Position numbers and translations under genes: made by a program. From Phlegmacium glaucopus (taxonomy: Eukaryota; Basidiomycota; Agaricomycetes; Agaricales; Cortinariaceae): DNA of 64,000 nucleotides. Below, piece by piece: positions 49,004 through 61,544 of this stretch. A model generated the notes under the pieces. It saw only the letters and a program-made list of their open reading frames with translations. It made no database searches and was not told where the DNA came from. Positions within the stretch are counted from its first letter, which is position 1, and every line of letters begins with the position of its first letter. Location of the stretch: NCBI GenBank assembly GCA_015039465.1, contig MU130548.1:288947-352946 (forward strand). The letters are read 5' to 3'.

Positions 49004-49306
49004 TCTTCGACGTTGAGATGACCATCCGCTTGCTACCCCTCTAACCATTTCGTAGCACTGAAAATTTCCTAAACAGTTTTAGCTAGCCCTGGTTTCGTCT
49101 GACTGTGACCTGTGTAACCTTCGACTCATTTCATTATTGATTAACAGCAGATGAATCAAGTCTTCAAGAGCTTTGGGATCGTGGTCTTTCTGCAAGTATG
49201 CGGATCTGTGGAAAAAACATGCCATGTGTATTTCCGAGGTTCCTGTTACATGATAGTCACAAACGTAGAAAACACTGCAGGAATGTGACGTTTTACTGGT
49301 TCATGA
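49004..49306. other. 303-bp convergent intergenic gap
   Basis: 3' regions of two convergent genes. No other feature is seen. Confidence 0.6.
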
Positions 49307-51206
49307 TCATGGGTCTTGAACTGGGGGAGCCTTTTTTTTCTTTTTGCGAGGTCGGTTTCCTGAAGCTGAGACTTCGGGTGCCTCGGTAACAGAAATGGCC
49401 TTTCTTTTTCTCGTAACATCACCAGAATGTTTCATGAAGCATGACACAAAAAAACCATTGGTGGCGTCTTCACCTGGCAAACATCGAATAAGAGAAGAAG
49501 CTTGATCTGAAGGTCATAGTTTAGTATGCGAAAAACGTCAACAATGACAGACTTACCGGGTGAATCCATTTCGTCAGGGTATCCCCGTCTGACCCATTCG
49601 GGTAGCACCTCATTCTGGGGAGCTAGCAGGAATATTGCACTTTTAGCCTCATCAGAGTTGAGAGCATCGCGGACAACATGTTCATTTTCGGTCGCGTGTA
49701 TGCTGCACGTCGAATACACGATTTTCTTGACGTTAGGGACTGAATATGCGAACAACCCCATATGTTTAAATTAGCGACGGGGTTCTTTTCTTGGGAAATG
49801 TGTACAACTTACACCTCATGGCATGCTTGATCATCATTAGCTGAAAAGCGGCCAATTTGGCAAGACGGTCTTCTCGAGTGGTATCATTCTCGGGTTCTGT
49901 AGGTGTGCATAGCATTACTTAGAAGAATAAGCATGAAAGTGTCAACGCACCTGTTTCGAGAAGGTGATCTAACCGATTGACAATGCCTGATCCACTACAA
50001 GAAGGGTCCAGTAATCTAGGACGATCATTATATATATCGGCTGTTGAAGAGTTGAGGAAATTTTTTTTCACGCACATGTGAGTTACCGAACTGAATTGCG
50101 GATCAGATGGGTCCATCGTCAAAAAGTCAGCGTTGATCGGTGTTACATTGGTACATCTAGCTTTAGAAAGCATCATTTTGAGCGTGGAGAAACGTTTTCG
50201 ATCTCGTTCGAATGCGTATAACTATGGACGATAAGATCAGAAGGTTTGAACGAAGTCGTCAGAGAGAGAGAGAGAGAAAAAAAAAACAGTTACCTTGCCC
50301 TTGTTCCCCATAAGAGCGCTTAAGTGTGAAGTCTTATTGCCAGGCGCTGCAGTAGCATCAATCACGACGCTCTCATCAGTGGCCGGCGGGGAAAGCACAA
50401 TCGCAGGGAAACAAGAAGCCTTGTCTTGCAAAATGATCTTGCCGGAGAGATAAAGTGGGTCGTTGTTAAATGTACTTTGTGGCGAGAATAATAGAAGATC
50501 GGGTACATGAAGATCTCTTGAGAATCCTTTCCTATTATTGAACGATATATCCTGTAAGCAGTGCACTCTTACAAGTGGCGGATCATACATTACTTTGAGG
50601 AGAACGGATCCGAAAGAACGAACCCCCGTGAAACAAGGTTCTCAATGGCATCTTCTGTGGTACCCAATACCGAGTTGACACGCACGTAACGAGGGATTAG
50701 GGCTGTGTTTCACAACTTCAACTAGTTGTTCTCTTGAAATGTTAGAAGAGCCTAATCACCTGCTCTTTCATCTCCATGGTCCGCGAGGTCTATATTGGAT
50801 GAGGCCCCACGCTTGATCTTAACCTTTTGGAATTCACCATGCAGTCGCGTCTTGTGTCGCAATACAGCCTGTTTTATGGGTCCGTCACCAGCCTGTATGC
50901 CTTTTGCCAGGAGGAGATCGTGCACGAGAACAAGCACCAGATTCAGGGAAGATAATTTCCGCTCTTCTTTGATAAGGTTTGTTTTCTCGATGACTTCAAT
51001 AAGAACAGATTTGACTAAATTGCACAACGTTTAAATTGTAGACCAGGGTATAAGCAAAGGCCTAACATACATTTTAAGGTCTCGATGACAAGAGCCGCTG
51101 TCCTTTTCCTATCCTTCTCTGGAAGGGTAGCGATGATACCTTTGATAGACCCTTGTTTCCCATCGAGTCGGTCCAAGGTCTTAGCAGCTTCAAAGTAGAA
51201 GTTCAT
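49307..51206 (-). CDS. RCM1: 25S rRNA cytosine-C5 methyltransferase, Rcm1/NSUN5-like
   Basis: Starts MNFYFEAAKTLDRLDGKQGS (51206) and is read through about nine exons to the stop at 49307-49309. Blocks in order: IPRYVRVNSVLGTTEDAIEN, LHVPDLLLFSPQSTFNNDPL, the SAM-binding motif VVIDATAAPGNKTSHLSALM, LYAFERDRKRFSTLKMMLSK, motif IV LLDPSCSGSGIVNR (Cys), motif VI IVYSTCSIHATENEHVV (catalytic Cys), WVRRGYPDEMDSPDQASSLI, RCLPGEDATNGFFVSCF, and a Lys-rich C-terminus. These are the two-cysteine RNA m5C methyltransferase signatures, and the N-terminal extension fits Rcm1/NSUN5, which modifies large-subunit rRNA in the nucleolus. Exact boundaries around 50580-50760 are less certain. Confidence 0.88.
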
Positions 51207-52802
51207 GAGAGTACGTCGAGTACAGACGAATTTATTTAGTTGCGAATCATTGCTGGGCGGAGATGCCTAAGAAGGAAAGAAAGAGGAGTCGTGAGAAAAG
51301 TGTAGCCCCTCGAAATGAAGAGATCAGTGAAAGTGGTTTGCTCGTCAAATCTGGTTAAACCAGTCAGACGATGTCGACAATGTAGCCATCCTATGCGTTA
51401 ACGAATAGAAAGAATAACATACGTTCTTGAGGTCAAGTTGTATAGAAATTTTGCTCAAGTCCGCGTATAACTGGACTGCTTAGATGAAAATACAAGTTTT
51501 CCTGTCTTTTCGTAGATACATTGGGGTCATATTTATACTGTCCAGCTGCAGAATCATGTAAAGATAGTACAAAAGGTTCGGAAACGAGAATTTGACTAAA
51601 TAATAATCCTGACTCAGGTTAGACTCAGGTTATAGATTATTATACCCAAAGCCTGAGCTATTAGTAGAAGTGAGATAGCAAAATTACCCCAGGTCAGTAA
51701 AATTTTTCAACCCTCTCGAGCCGGGGCCGGGGTCTCTCCCTCCTAAATTGAAATAAGATATGTTTCTGCCCAGAACAAATCTATGTTTTTGGAGATTTCC
51801 CAGTGTTGGACTGACTTCAACAAGTTTGGAAAATGGCTAAATATCCTTTTTTTTGTGTCAATTTAGGTCTTTGGAGCGGAGCTCCATGTAGACTTTACAT
51901 GCTTGATTAAATACCGTACTACACGGGTCCCTAATGCCCATAACCCGACCTTACAGCCCCTCATTGCACTGCTGAGGTACGCCCGAAGCGATCCCATCCC
52001 CAAACAGCCCGGCACCGAAACGCAGTTTATGTGGCCACTGCACGACTCAAGGGTTTGATCTTGTTGACGAACAGAGTTGGCATAAAAAACCTCCTAGTAG
52101 CTATTAAGTACCCGCCAAATATCCTTCAAAGCTGACCAGGATGGCCTCGGGACTCATGGAATTTAGTCATGTGTTCCTAAGCCTTAACTTAAGACTTACA
52201 GACGCCCCACTGGCCTTTGGCGAGATCCAGCCACTCAAATATATTCCAAATCTTTGCTAGCTTATTTGAAGCTACAGAATTTCAGATTAAAATATTCGAA
52301 ATTGATCGACTTAGCCGTTGGTATCACTCCTTGCTTATGTACCAGAAGGCCCTGTCGTTCATTGAACTTCTGTAAAGAATTTATATTTAAACTAATATAT
52401 ATCTTATATGTTCAAGTTAACCTGTGTACTGTATAGTGAATATTCTGAATCTTAAATATTCAAAATTCTTGCCACGAGTCGGGCATCTTTAATACTAAGC
52501 AAATGTGGAACACTTTCAGTTAAACTTTTGGCTGGAAAAGAGGTTTCTATGTAAATTGTTGAACATTATTTTTTTTTAAAAAAACTCTGTGGTGAGGTGT
52601 TGATGTAAAGTTGATGGTCACGCGTAGTGACATGTGATACGTACGTCACATGATATGTTAGGGCCAGCTCTCAGCGTCAAATTTTATTCTACTGCTATCG
52701 CCTTCAAGCGCGACTTAATACCTGCATTCGCGACAATATAAACTTATCTAAAAGTAACCATCATGATCTTCTTTAAAAGGCAACTACTAACAAGCTTCAT
52801 AA
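51207..52802. other. 1.6-kb gap, partly repeat-like
   Basis: No gene is supportable. The stretch 51680-51810 resembles 2785-2900 and may be a diverged dispersed repeat. It is AT-rich towards 52250-52600. The last 200 bases lead into the DnaJ gene. Confidence 0.45.
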
Positions 52803-54591
52803 GTGCCAGTTGAGACGAAACTTTATGAACTTCTCGGAGTCTCACCCGACGCGAGTGAAGGTGCGGATACGCGCTTTCAAATGATCGAAATCTGACGTTG
52901 GTAAAGATGAAATCAAGAAGGCATATCGGAAAAAGGTGGGTTATAATTTAAAACAACTCTCTCCGTCCTTAACTGACAACCTTGCAGGCGAAAGAATATC
53001 ACCCAGTTCGTTATGTTTAATCATTTTTGACTACATTCCAACTTTTCATCTATGGTTTAGGACAAGAATATCAATGATCCTGAAGCTGGACAAAAATTTC
53101 AGGAAATGGCTGCTGCGTTCGTCTACTTTTCATCACTTTTTCCTCAAATTACCTTTTCATATACCTGATACAGGTATGAAATATTGAGCGACTCTCAAAG
53201 TAGAGCTGCTTACGACGTTGATGGCATGGACGGTCTACATGCATCAAATGCAATGCCTGGCATGAACGACCTTTTCACACAATTCTTTGCCGGTGGTCAT
53301 CCTTCGTTTGGTTTCGATTTCGGGCCTGGGCATGGCGGCGGACGGGGAGGAAAAGGCGAAAATACCACCCTAAATTACGAGGTTACGTTGGGAGACCTAT
53401 ATAACGGCAAGTCAGTCAAAATGATTATGGAGAAATCAGTGGTGTGTACACTTTGCAAAGGGTGATTCCATTTTAATTGTCTGCTCTCGTCTCTACCTGT
53501 AACTTTTTTTTCTGAAGCTCTGGGGCCCGAGGCAACGCAAAACCAAAACCTTGTACAACTTGTGAAGGCAAAGGTTGGACGTCGTCGACATCGCGAGTGA
53601 GGATCCATAGCCTATCTGCTAAAGTCATGGCCTAAAAATCATACAGCTACCGACAGGACAATATGGGATATCGAGAGGTCAATGTGCCAGTTGCAAAGGA
53701 GCCGGCGAGAAGCTAAAAGAAAAAGAACGGTGAGCGTTAATATTGAACGTTCGTGGCAGCAAAAGTCATCTCTCAGTGTAGGTGTAAAAAATGCAAGGGC
53801 GACAAAGTTGTCAAAGAAAAAACACGTCAAGAGATTTTCATAGAAAAAGGAATGTCGGATAATCAACGAATCGTCCTTGCAGGTGCAGGAGATCAAGAGG
53901 TAGTTTTCTTCCGTCATTCTTAGCCACACTTTTGAACGTGACGCATGCAGCCTGGTGTGCCTCCCGGTGACGTTGCCTTTCTTTTGAAAGCTAGTCCACA
54001 CGAATCCTTCGAACGGTCAGGGAATGACCTTCTGACTCATATCACTATCACATTGTCTGAAGCTCTACTGGGCTTTTCTCGTGTGATCATTACGCATCTA
54101 GACGGCCGAGGCATAAAACTTAGGACTCCTCCCGGAAAAATAATCAAACCACAAGATTCTATCGTGGTGCGAGGGGAAGGCATGCCACTTTATCGAAGGC
54201 CAGATGAAAAAGGCGATCTCTATGTAATATTTGACATCGAAATGCCAGACCAAGAATGGCTTGCATCAATAAACCGCAACGTGAGTCTTTCGGCATTCAT
54301 TTTTTTTGATATGTTCTGACGCGAGGGTTGAATGGATATCATCCACAGGTTTTGGCTTCGGTTCTTCCACCCAAGAGAACCGATGTTGATCCACAACCAA
54401 ACATAGTGGATGAAGCTAGTTTTGAGGAAAGCGACATTGTCGATGTGCGTGCTCGGTCTTTCCCGGCTAGTGCAAACTTCTTTGACCAAGGCTTTGCATC
54501 GCAGTTCGGTGGAGATGAGGACAATGACTGGGAAGATGAAGACGACGAAGATGACGACGAAAACTTTGAGCCAGAATGTCGTCCCCAGTAA
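52803..54591 (+). CDS. Class A (type I) DnaJ/Hsp40 co-chaperone (433 codons, no AUG found)
   Basis: Exons 52803-52860, 52907-52935, 52988-53005, 53061-53116, 53174-53461, 53518-53596, 53647-53729, 53782-53899, 53951-54280, 54349-54591. The J-domain is PVETKLYELLGVSPDASEDE, IKKAYRKKAKEYHPDKNIND; the HPD motif is split by an intron after HP. A Gly/Phe-rich segment follows, then four zinc-finger repeats (CTLCKGSG, CTTCEGKG, CASCKGAG, CKKCKGDK), the substrate-binding domain (LLTHITITLSEALLGFSRVI, DSIVVRGEGMPLYRRPDEKG) and an acidic tail. It should stimulate Hsp70 in the cytosol, Ydj1/Xdj1-like. The codon where an initiator Met is expected is GTG (52803-52805), preceded in frame by TAA. A spliced upstream AUG exon is possible but I cannot find one. 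Confidence 0.82.
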
Positions 54592-55273
54592 TTCCATTCA
54601 ATCAAGTAATCCTTGCATTATATATACGCTTGTTCCCTCCCCATCTCATTTCATTTCTCCTTCACTATTACCCCCCATAGTATCATACCTACCTACACAC
54701 ATCCATGTTTTAATATCCTAATTATTGAGTTTAGAGGATTAATTTCCAGTGGACATATAGCTACATGTAGTCCAATTGAAGCCAGGCGCGTATGTATACG
54801 AAGGGTGTATGTATAACACGAACCTAAGGCCGCCTGATTGGCCAGAAGCAGTGGAAATTTATGGCTCCGGCGGTCGAGGAGATAGAGAAAGAGACATTGT
54901 TATAGCCAATAGTTTTTGTCCTGGTCTCAGTAGGGCCATATAGTCATTACCAGATTACAACCACATGTTCATTGACCTACTAGTAGTTTTGGGGCCTGCG
55001 TGTTGTCAACATTGCGACTCCCACCATGCAACAACGTGCTAGCCCAGCGAGACCATGCAGAAGCAAAGGAAATCAACAGGATTCAATAACAGAGGGCAAG
55101 CTCAGTCGCCTCAACTCGTGAGAAGACGGCACATTTAAGTACTAGTCACTGACCCCCCAAAAAATGCACGTCCTGGTTGTGGTGAGGATGGACTTGAGTT
55201 CGAGGATGTGTAAGCAGGAGGTATAAATTAATCTGGAACGTCCAGAGACGATGCAGATGGAACAGGGAAATAT
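54592..55273. other. 682-bp convergent intergenic gap
   Basis: 3' regions of the DnaJ gene and the small complex I subunit gene. No gene is seen. Confidence 0.55.
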
Positions 55274-55620
55274 CTATACATCAATGACCTTATATCCCTT
55301 CACCTACAATATGCATCAAGGGATCAACTAACACAGGCAAGGAAACAAAAGAAAAGACATACTCTATTTTCCCGCAACATGTGTAGGTATTTCTCTGCTA
55401 ACCATCTGCAGTTTTCATAATGGTTGACTCCTTCCGCCTTGTGGCATTTGTCCACCTCATCCCGGACCAGACGTAGCTCCATGCTTTTGACCCATGACTC
55501 TCTCATGAGTTCCTCCCGTTCCTGCAGTTTAGCTGTCGGTGACTTTTCTAAGCTCGTGGAACTTTATACGAAACCTTTTGACGCACCTTTGATCTCAGCA
55601 GTCTTCGCCTCGTCGACCAT
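55274..55620 (-). CDS. Small complex I accessory subunit, 12-kDa/NDUFB10-like (82 aa)
   Basis: Exons (high to low): 55620-55587, 55547-55363, 55303-55274. The protein starts MVDEAKTAEIKEKSPTAKLQ, continues with EELMRESWVKSMELRLVRDE, VDKCHKAEGVNHYENCRWLA, EKYLHMLRENRVKGYKVIDV. The Cys pair and the EGVNHYENC block are characteristic of a small accessory subunit of fungal NADH:ubiquinone oxidoreductase (12-kDa, NDUFB10-related). The identification is from memory of the family. Introns are 39 and 59 bp; the 39-bp one is the shortest I accept in this window. The last exon is 30 nt. The gene diverges from the enoyl-CoA isomerase gene across 293 bp. Confidence 0.78.
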
Positions 55621-55913
55621 TATCGTGGTTAGAGAAACTAATAGGTATTTGGATTTATTTGGCTGGGAGGAACCGGTTTCTCCGGCTTCGAGATTGTTCC
55701 AAGGAACAGCGCTAGCCCTTCATATACATATTCTGTGCAGTGCATAAAACTATGACAGCGTCTATAAACTTTCCAAAATGCAGCAGTTTTTTCTAGCTTG
55801 ATATTCGACAACGTGGATGCTTACGGCTGTGGCCCGACATAAAATCACATGTTCTATCAACGCGCAGTGATGCATTGTTACTCTTCCAAACTTCAACTTG
55901 TAGGACGCGCCCT

Positions 55914-57057
55914 ATGGCTGAATCCACCTCTTTCCCGACTGGAAACCCCCTGTTAACAGTTACCCATCGTTGGTTCCCTCCTCTGTCATATATGGTTATT
56001 CATTCATGGTCGTTTTCTGCTCAGCGAAACCCTCTCTATGGATAATTGAACTTCATAATGGACAAGACAACCGTCTGACTCAGGAGCTCATCAATCAAGG
56101 GTTGATGCCAGCTTTTGATTTGGTTGAACGAGAATGGCGTGATCAACTGCGTGCAGCACAACAGAGCAATGATAAGGAAGGTGGTAAAGGCTCTTTGATT
56201 ATAGTGGGAAGAAGAGACCAGGATAAATTCTTCAGCAATGGTGATTTCCATTGTTCCATTTGATTAGGATCTTTTATTAAAGATGAAATCAGGACTTGAT
56301 TATGTGAACTCGCAAAAGGATCCTAATTTCTTCCAATGTCAGTTGATTACCGTGCACAGTTCGGCCACTCACCATGGAAACTAGTGACAATGAATCCCAT
56401 GTTGTACAGACTGCTTACATTCCCAAGTCAGTCTAAATTTATTTTGATCCTTTCATTCGCAGTGGGTCTAAATCTCTTTATCACAGTCCCCACGATTGCC
56501 GCTATCAATGGACATTGTTATGCCGGGGGGTTGATGCTGTCGCTTATGTGTGACTACCGCGTCATGACTGATGGTAGTTCTCGCAACGCTTGGCTCTGTA
56601 TGAACGAGGTTCGCTTGTTGACGTTTTCCTTCCGCGTGTCATGACTTTTTTCCTCCAACGTCAGGTCCATTTTGGTGCTCCCTGGCCCCTGTCATTTACT
56701 GCAATTCTACGGGCTAAATTTGGCGATCACCGTTTACACCGTAAAATTGCTCTCGAAGGCCATCGTTACACCGCAGATGAGGCTTTGCAAGATGGAATCT
56801 TGGATCACATTGTCAAGGGTAAGACAGCTGATATCTTGGCAAAGGCTGAGGAAGTGGCGGATCGCTTCAGCGGAAATGCGTCGATGGGTGTCTGGGGTTT
56901 GATCAAGGTATCGTGTACATCTCTCCTGCTGCGCGTCGTTTGGCGACTGAGATGATATCAGTTAACTTTATACCGCGATGCCTTGAATGAGATGAGAAAA
57001 GACATTAGATTGGTGACTCCAATAATAGATGAAGCGGGTGCAAGATCGAGGCTCTAA
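55914..57057 (+). CDS. Peroxisomal enoyl-CoA hydratase/isomerase family protein (272 aa)
   Basis: Exons 55914-55968, 56025-56240, 56293-56337, 56385-56426, 56487-56608, 56665-56907, 56962-57057. Crotonase-fold signs are LWIIELHNGQDNRLTQELIN, LIIVGRRDQDKFFSNGLDY, the oxyanion-hole segment PTIAAINGHCYAGGLMLSLM, CDYRVMTD, NEVHFGAPWPLSF and a helical C-terminus. The protein ends in SRL, a peroxisomal PTS1-type signal, so a role in beta-oxidation of unsaturated or other fatty acids (delta3,delta2-enoyl-CoA isomerase type) is likely. The isomerase-versus-hydratase choice is inference. Two short exons (45 and 42 nt) are needed for continuity. Confidence 0.88.
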
Positions 57058-57427
57058 ATGTTGTAACAGTATTTTTATGATAAATATGGCACTAGAAAGC
57101 CGAAATCACCCATAGTAGCGAGGGAGAGGAAATCAGATGCATTCTCTAAGACTCAGATGAGTTACAAACTTGGCATTCTATTAATAGCTGGGTTGCATGT
57201 AACAAAAGATGAACAATGCTAATTGTAACGAACAATTGCAATTTGCTGCTACCACATGTCAGACCAGGATGCCACCCGTTGCAACATATATAAGTATTCT
57301 TTCAACCTCATCCTCTTCTTCATAATCTCTCTCTTTTCAATAACCAGCCCCCGGTTCGGGCTTTTTCGCGCTCATTTCTTCAAGTTCTCCACTTCTTCAT
57401 CTTCGCTTATTGCTTTCTTAGCCCGCC
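57058..57427. other. 370-bp intergenic gap (protease promoter)
   Basis: A TATA-like ATATATAAG lies at about 57285-57293, some 135 bp before the protease start codon, followed by a pyrimidine-rich stretch as in many highly expressed fungal genes. No gene is seen. Confidence 0.5.
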
Positions 57428-59310
57428 ATGCAGTTCTCGCGCAACATGTCCGCGTTGTTAACAAGCATTATAGTCTTGCTTTCCTTGCAGGCCGTAGAAT
57501 CATTGTTTATTTCGAAACCTAGCCCCCAACTCGTCACACTCCCTTTAAAACCCATACAACAGCGTTCTGACATCCACCCTCAAATCGTACGTGGTTAAAT
57601 TTCGAGTGTCATGTATATCCAAACTGAACAAGTTGTAGCTCTTGCAAACGCACATCAATCGCAGTATTCGTCGGTTGGCAAAAATGACTGGTGCCGAACC
57701 GCCTTCTGCGCGCAGTCTTGAACAACGCCTGGAGAAACGTGTGCTTGCTATTGAAGGCCCAGAAGGTCTTTACAGGCGTTTCAACCGCTTTGGTGTTCCA
57801 GGCAGCGCAAGAGATGTCCAGCTCGAAAGACGCTTCAACCGTGCAGGTGTTGTACCTGAATCCTCACCAGCTTCCCTCAACGTAGGAAATACGCTAGCAT
57901 CCACTATCCCCCCCGGCGTTGCAATTGCAAACACGCCAACCGCTCCCAATTCCCTGGGTCTTGACATCGAGTATGTGCTGCTTGGTTGAAATCTAATCTT
58001 ATGCGTTACAATCATTTCTTAGAGCTCGTGATGTCGGTTACCTCGCAACTGTGCAAATGGGCACGCCACCCCGAGATTTCTTGATCTTGATGGACTCAGG
58101 ATCGGCTGATCTTTGGGTAGGATCCGAGAATTGTCAATCACAAGCTGGAGGCGGATGCGTAAGCCTCACTCACTTACAGTTATGTGTAGCTACATCACTG
58201 AATAATCCTTATGAAGGGCAATCACAACTTCCTTGGGCCGCAATCCAGTAGTTCTTTCCAGGATACAAACGGGCCCTTCTCAGTGACCTATGGAACAGGA
58301 CAAGTGTCTGGAACCATTGTGAAAGATAATGTTGTCATTGCCGGTCTTTCATTGACCAACCATGTCTTTGGAGTCGCAACAGAGGAGAGTGTCGATTTCT
58401 CGTCAAACCAGGTTCCTTTCGACGGCTTGATGGGCCTTGCTCAATCTGTTCGTATCAGCTTTTTTTAAAAATATCCTAGACTGAGCCCGTCGATTTTGGC
58501 AGACCCTTTCTCAGCAAAATACTCTTACCCCTATCGAGTCTCTTGCAAGTGCCGGGTTGGTGCAAGACTCCATTGTCTCGTATAAAATTTCCCGTCTAGC
58601 CGACAACTTGAATGACGGAGAGATTACCTTCGGGTTCGTCCTTGGTCCCTTCATTGCTAGCATCGCCATATGATTAAAACTTTTTTCTTTCCAGTGGCCT
58701 TGATAACACCAAGTTTGATTCAAACACTTTGGTTAATGTCCATAATGTCAATACTCAGGGATTCTGGGAAGCTAATCTGGATAGTGCCTCCGTGAACGGC
58801 ACTGATGCGGGACTAACTGGGCGAACAACTATTCTGGACACTGGTGTGTTTCTAATCTACTTCCAAAATGCTCGTCTCTTCTAAATGACAACATAGGCAC
58901 GACATTGATGGTACTTCCCGATAACGATGCCGCCGCCATTCATAAGTTGATCCCAGGATCTGCACCGGATGGGCAAGGTGGATTCACTATTCCTTGCACT
59001 ACCAACGCAAGCGTCTCTTTAACATATTCTGGTCAATCGTTCACTATCGATCCCCGAGACTTGGCCTTCCAACCTCTGGATCCTAATAATCCTCAGGGTG
59101 ATTGTGTGTCGGGAATTGCTTCCGCAGGTGCCGGCGCATCTGAGACTCAGTGGCTTGTGAGTTGATATTTTTATATATTTTTTGGCGGTGATAGAAGCAA
59201 AAGATCATTAATTTATTCCTTTTATGTAGGTCGGCGATACTTTCTTAAAGAACGCTTATTTCTCGACTGATGTTTCGAAGAACACTGTGAGTTTGGCAAA
59301 ACTCGTCTAG
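57428..59310 (+). CDS. Pepsin-like aspartic protease (A1 family), tandem copy 1 (492 aa)
   Basis: Exons 57428-57586, 57639-57970, 58023-58158, 58217-58447, 58503-58633, 58695-58843, 58897-59156, 59230-59310. The signal sequence MSALLTSIIVLLSLQAVESL is inside a short N-terminal lead. A basic propeptide of ~150 residues follows. The mature part begins near DVGYLATVQMGTPPRDF. The first active-site motif is DSGSADLW, the flap is VTYGTGQVSG, and the second active-site motif is DTGTTLMV. The C-terminus is QWLVGDTFLKNAYFSTDVSK. It is secreted or vacuolar and cleaves proteins at acidic pH. It has a close paralog 2.2 kb downstream (61545-63601) of almost identical length. Confidence 0.93.
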
Positions 59311-60187
59311 AGAATTGTAGAAAGTCTAGAAGTGTCTGTCAGTCCTATGTAATCTTATTTCCAACGCTCGTTTAGTATTTTCTCAATCATCGGATTTTAC
59401 TAGTACTGGTTCCTATTTATGTAGCAGTATCTGTTCAAATTTGTGTAGCAGTATGTGTTCAAACTTATAAATAAATAATGTGGTAAAAAAAAGCATAGGA
59501 AGAAGAAAAGGAAAGCTCAGTAACGGTCTCTGGACAATAGATAAGACCTTGAACTTAGGTGGAGGAGTCGTAAGTCGGATTTTTTTCGGAGAGAAGCGAT
59601 AGGAATCGATAGCGTTAACCATTTGTACCGTGCGCTATCTTGTTGTCGAGATATATATAATGCATCAGATGGCCTGAAGAACATTACATTCTTCAACATG
59701 ACAAGGCCTGACTCGATGGCACGAAAAAAAGGGTAATATCTCAGCAATAATGCTGCGCATGCGTTGAAAGTCAGTGGGATGGCCGACCCATGGAACGGGG
59801 GGATCTTGGGAACGTCATTGGGTCACCCATTCCAAGAGAGGCACACCGATATGCGCATCCAGTAACTCGGCCGGCTCCACTTTTCGTTCAGAACCAGAAT
59901 AGAGAGTACAGATATGAAGAAGAACATAAAAGAGGGTTTCGAGGTCATTCACACTAACAAAATACCTCGTTGGGGTTTCCTGAGCTTTTCACTGGAGTCC
60001 CCATTAACAAAGGGAAAGGGATGAATGTTCGATACCACCAACCAGTCAAAATCGGTAAGGCATCCTGCCCTGTATTCCTTGCTCAACGAGATACTGTGGT
60101 GGGTAAATAGTGACAGTATTATTATACATAGTAGTTGTGTGATATAGTATGAGGATTCGGTGATGTGCAACATGTCACACAGAATGC
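59311..60187. other. 877-bp intergenic gap
   Basis: No gene is seen. A 24-base unit (TGTAGCAGTATCTGTTCAAA-like) occurs twice in tandem at about 59421-59467. The remainder should contain the promoter of the phosphoesterase gene. Confidence 0.5.
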
Positions 60188-61021
60188 ATGAGTCTGGACT
60201 GCATTCTACATCGGAAACCTACAACTGGCTGGGAACGATTTTGTCGTTCACCTCTGCTATATCTCACCGAGCTTATCTACAAATCATACCCAATCCTCAC
60301 CCTCCACGTTCCCCTAGAACCAGTTCGTGTCGTCTGTCTCTCCGATACTCACAACCTTCACGAACAACTACCACCGCTTCCAAATGGTGACGTCCTTATT
60401 CACGCTGGCGATCTCACTCAGTCTGGGACACCTCAAGAACTCCATGCTGTCCTTGCGTGGCTAAATAATCAACCACATCACCGCAAGATATTCATTGCAG
60501 GAAATCACGATCGTGGTTTGGAAGATCCATCTTTCACCGCGACTGTCAAGGACAAGTACCCTGGTTTGTTGTACTTGCAAGAAACCTCAGTGTCACTTGA
60601 CATACGTGGACGAGAGTTGGTTTTCTATGGAAGTCCTTTCACACCACGACAAGGGTCTTGGACCTTTCAGTTCCCCCGTATGACTCCGTTGGAGGCTAGG
60701 TTAGACAATCGTTGGAGTTCGGTCCCGACTCATGTGGATGTGTTGATCACTCATGGACCACCGAGATATCATCTTGACTTCACATCTGGCTGCATTGGTC
60801 TTCTGAACGCCCTTTGGAGAATAAAACCAATACTTCATGTGTTTGGTCACACCCACGGTGCTCGTGGGCTGGAGGTTGTGGATTGGACAGATGATCAAGC
60901 TGCATACGAGAGTATCCTTTCTAGGGAAAGTGGCTGGTGGAAGCTTCTTGTGTTGGTCTATGGATGGATAGCAAAACGAACAGTCACACAAGTAATGCTC
61001 GCAAATCTCTTACGACACTGA
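60188..61021 (+). CDS. Calcineurin-like metallophosphoesterase (277 aa, intronless)
   Basis: This is a single open frame. Metal-binding motifs in order: SDTHN (D-x-H), HAGDLTQSG (GD), GNHDRG (GNHD), ITHGPP (H) and FGHTHG (GH-x-H). The layout matches the small MPPED1-like metallophosphoesterase group common in fungi. The substrate is unknown. The hydrophobic N-terminus (ERFCRSPLLYLTELIYKSYP) might associate with membrane. It is one of the few intronless genes in this window. It lies between the two tandem aspartic protease genes on the same strand, so the duplication spans or predates it. Confidence 0.87.
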   Translation: MSLDCILHRKPTTGWERFCRSPLLYLTELIYKSYPILTLHVPLEPVRVVCLSDTHNLHEQLPPLPNGDVLIHAGDLTQSGTPQELHAVLAWLNNQPHHRKIFIAGNHDRGLEDPSFTATVKDKYPGLLYLQETSVSLDIRGRELVFYGSPFTPRQGSWTFQFPRMTPLEARLDNRWSSVPTHVDVLITHGPPRYHLDFTSGCIGLLNALWRIKPILHVFGHTHGARGLEVVDWTDDQAAYESILSRESGWWKLLVLVYGWIAKRTVTQVMLANLLRH

Positions 61022-61544
61022 TCAATGCTGCTTCTCTTACTGGCGCTCGTGATGAAACGTTGAACGAGGCTATAGTTGTTGACATATGAATTTCTGTAAG
61101 CATGCCACCACAGTAAAATTGTAATGAATTAAACGTTGTTTCTTATTGTAGTAGGCGCATGGTTGCAAGTTGTTACACAACGCGCTGCTAAGTCACGAGG
61201 TCTCTAAATCTACCACGGATTTCGACGGGTTTCGCAGAAACACGGCTAAGGCTGCTCTCATCAATGACATGCGGCGTGCTGCTTTCCATGGAAATGTATG
61301 CCAAAATCTGCGGATGTGTCAATTCGAAACCATCGTTTTGCCGACGGCCGCACTGCTAGATATTGGTTTTGATAAATGAGTGGGAACATTGAAAGAAGTC
61401 GAAGCTGGTCGTACTTCTTAAAACTCCCCAATACCTCGCGACCTTGATCAAATTTACCTTTCTTCCTGTCAACCTCTTTTTTTCCCTTTGTTATTGAACG
61501 CCCTTTAGATAAGTTTTGGCATTTCAACCACCACCACAATTTAA
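61022..61544. other. 523-bp intergenic gap
   Basis: No gene is seen; a 69-codon frame (61170-61379) has no family match. It should contain the promoter of the second protease gene. Confidence 0.55.

Noticed and set aside
55424..55747. 107-codon plus-strand frame
   Set aside because: It is antisense to the small complex I subunit, which has a recognisable family block and consistent splicing.
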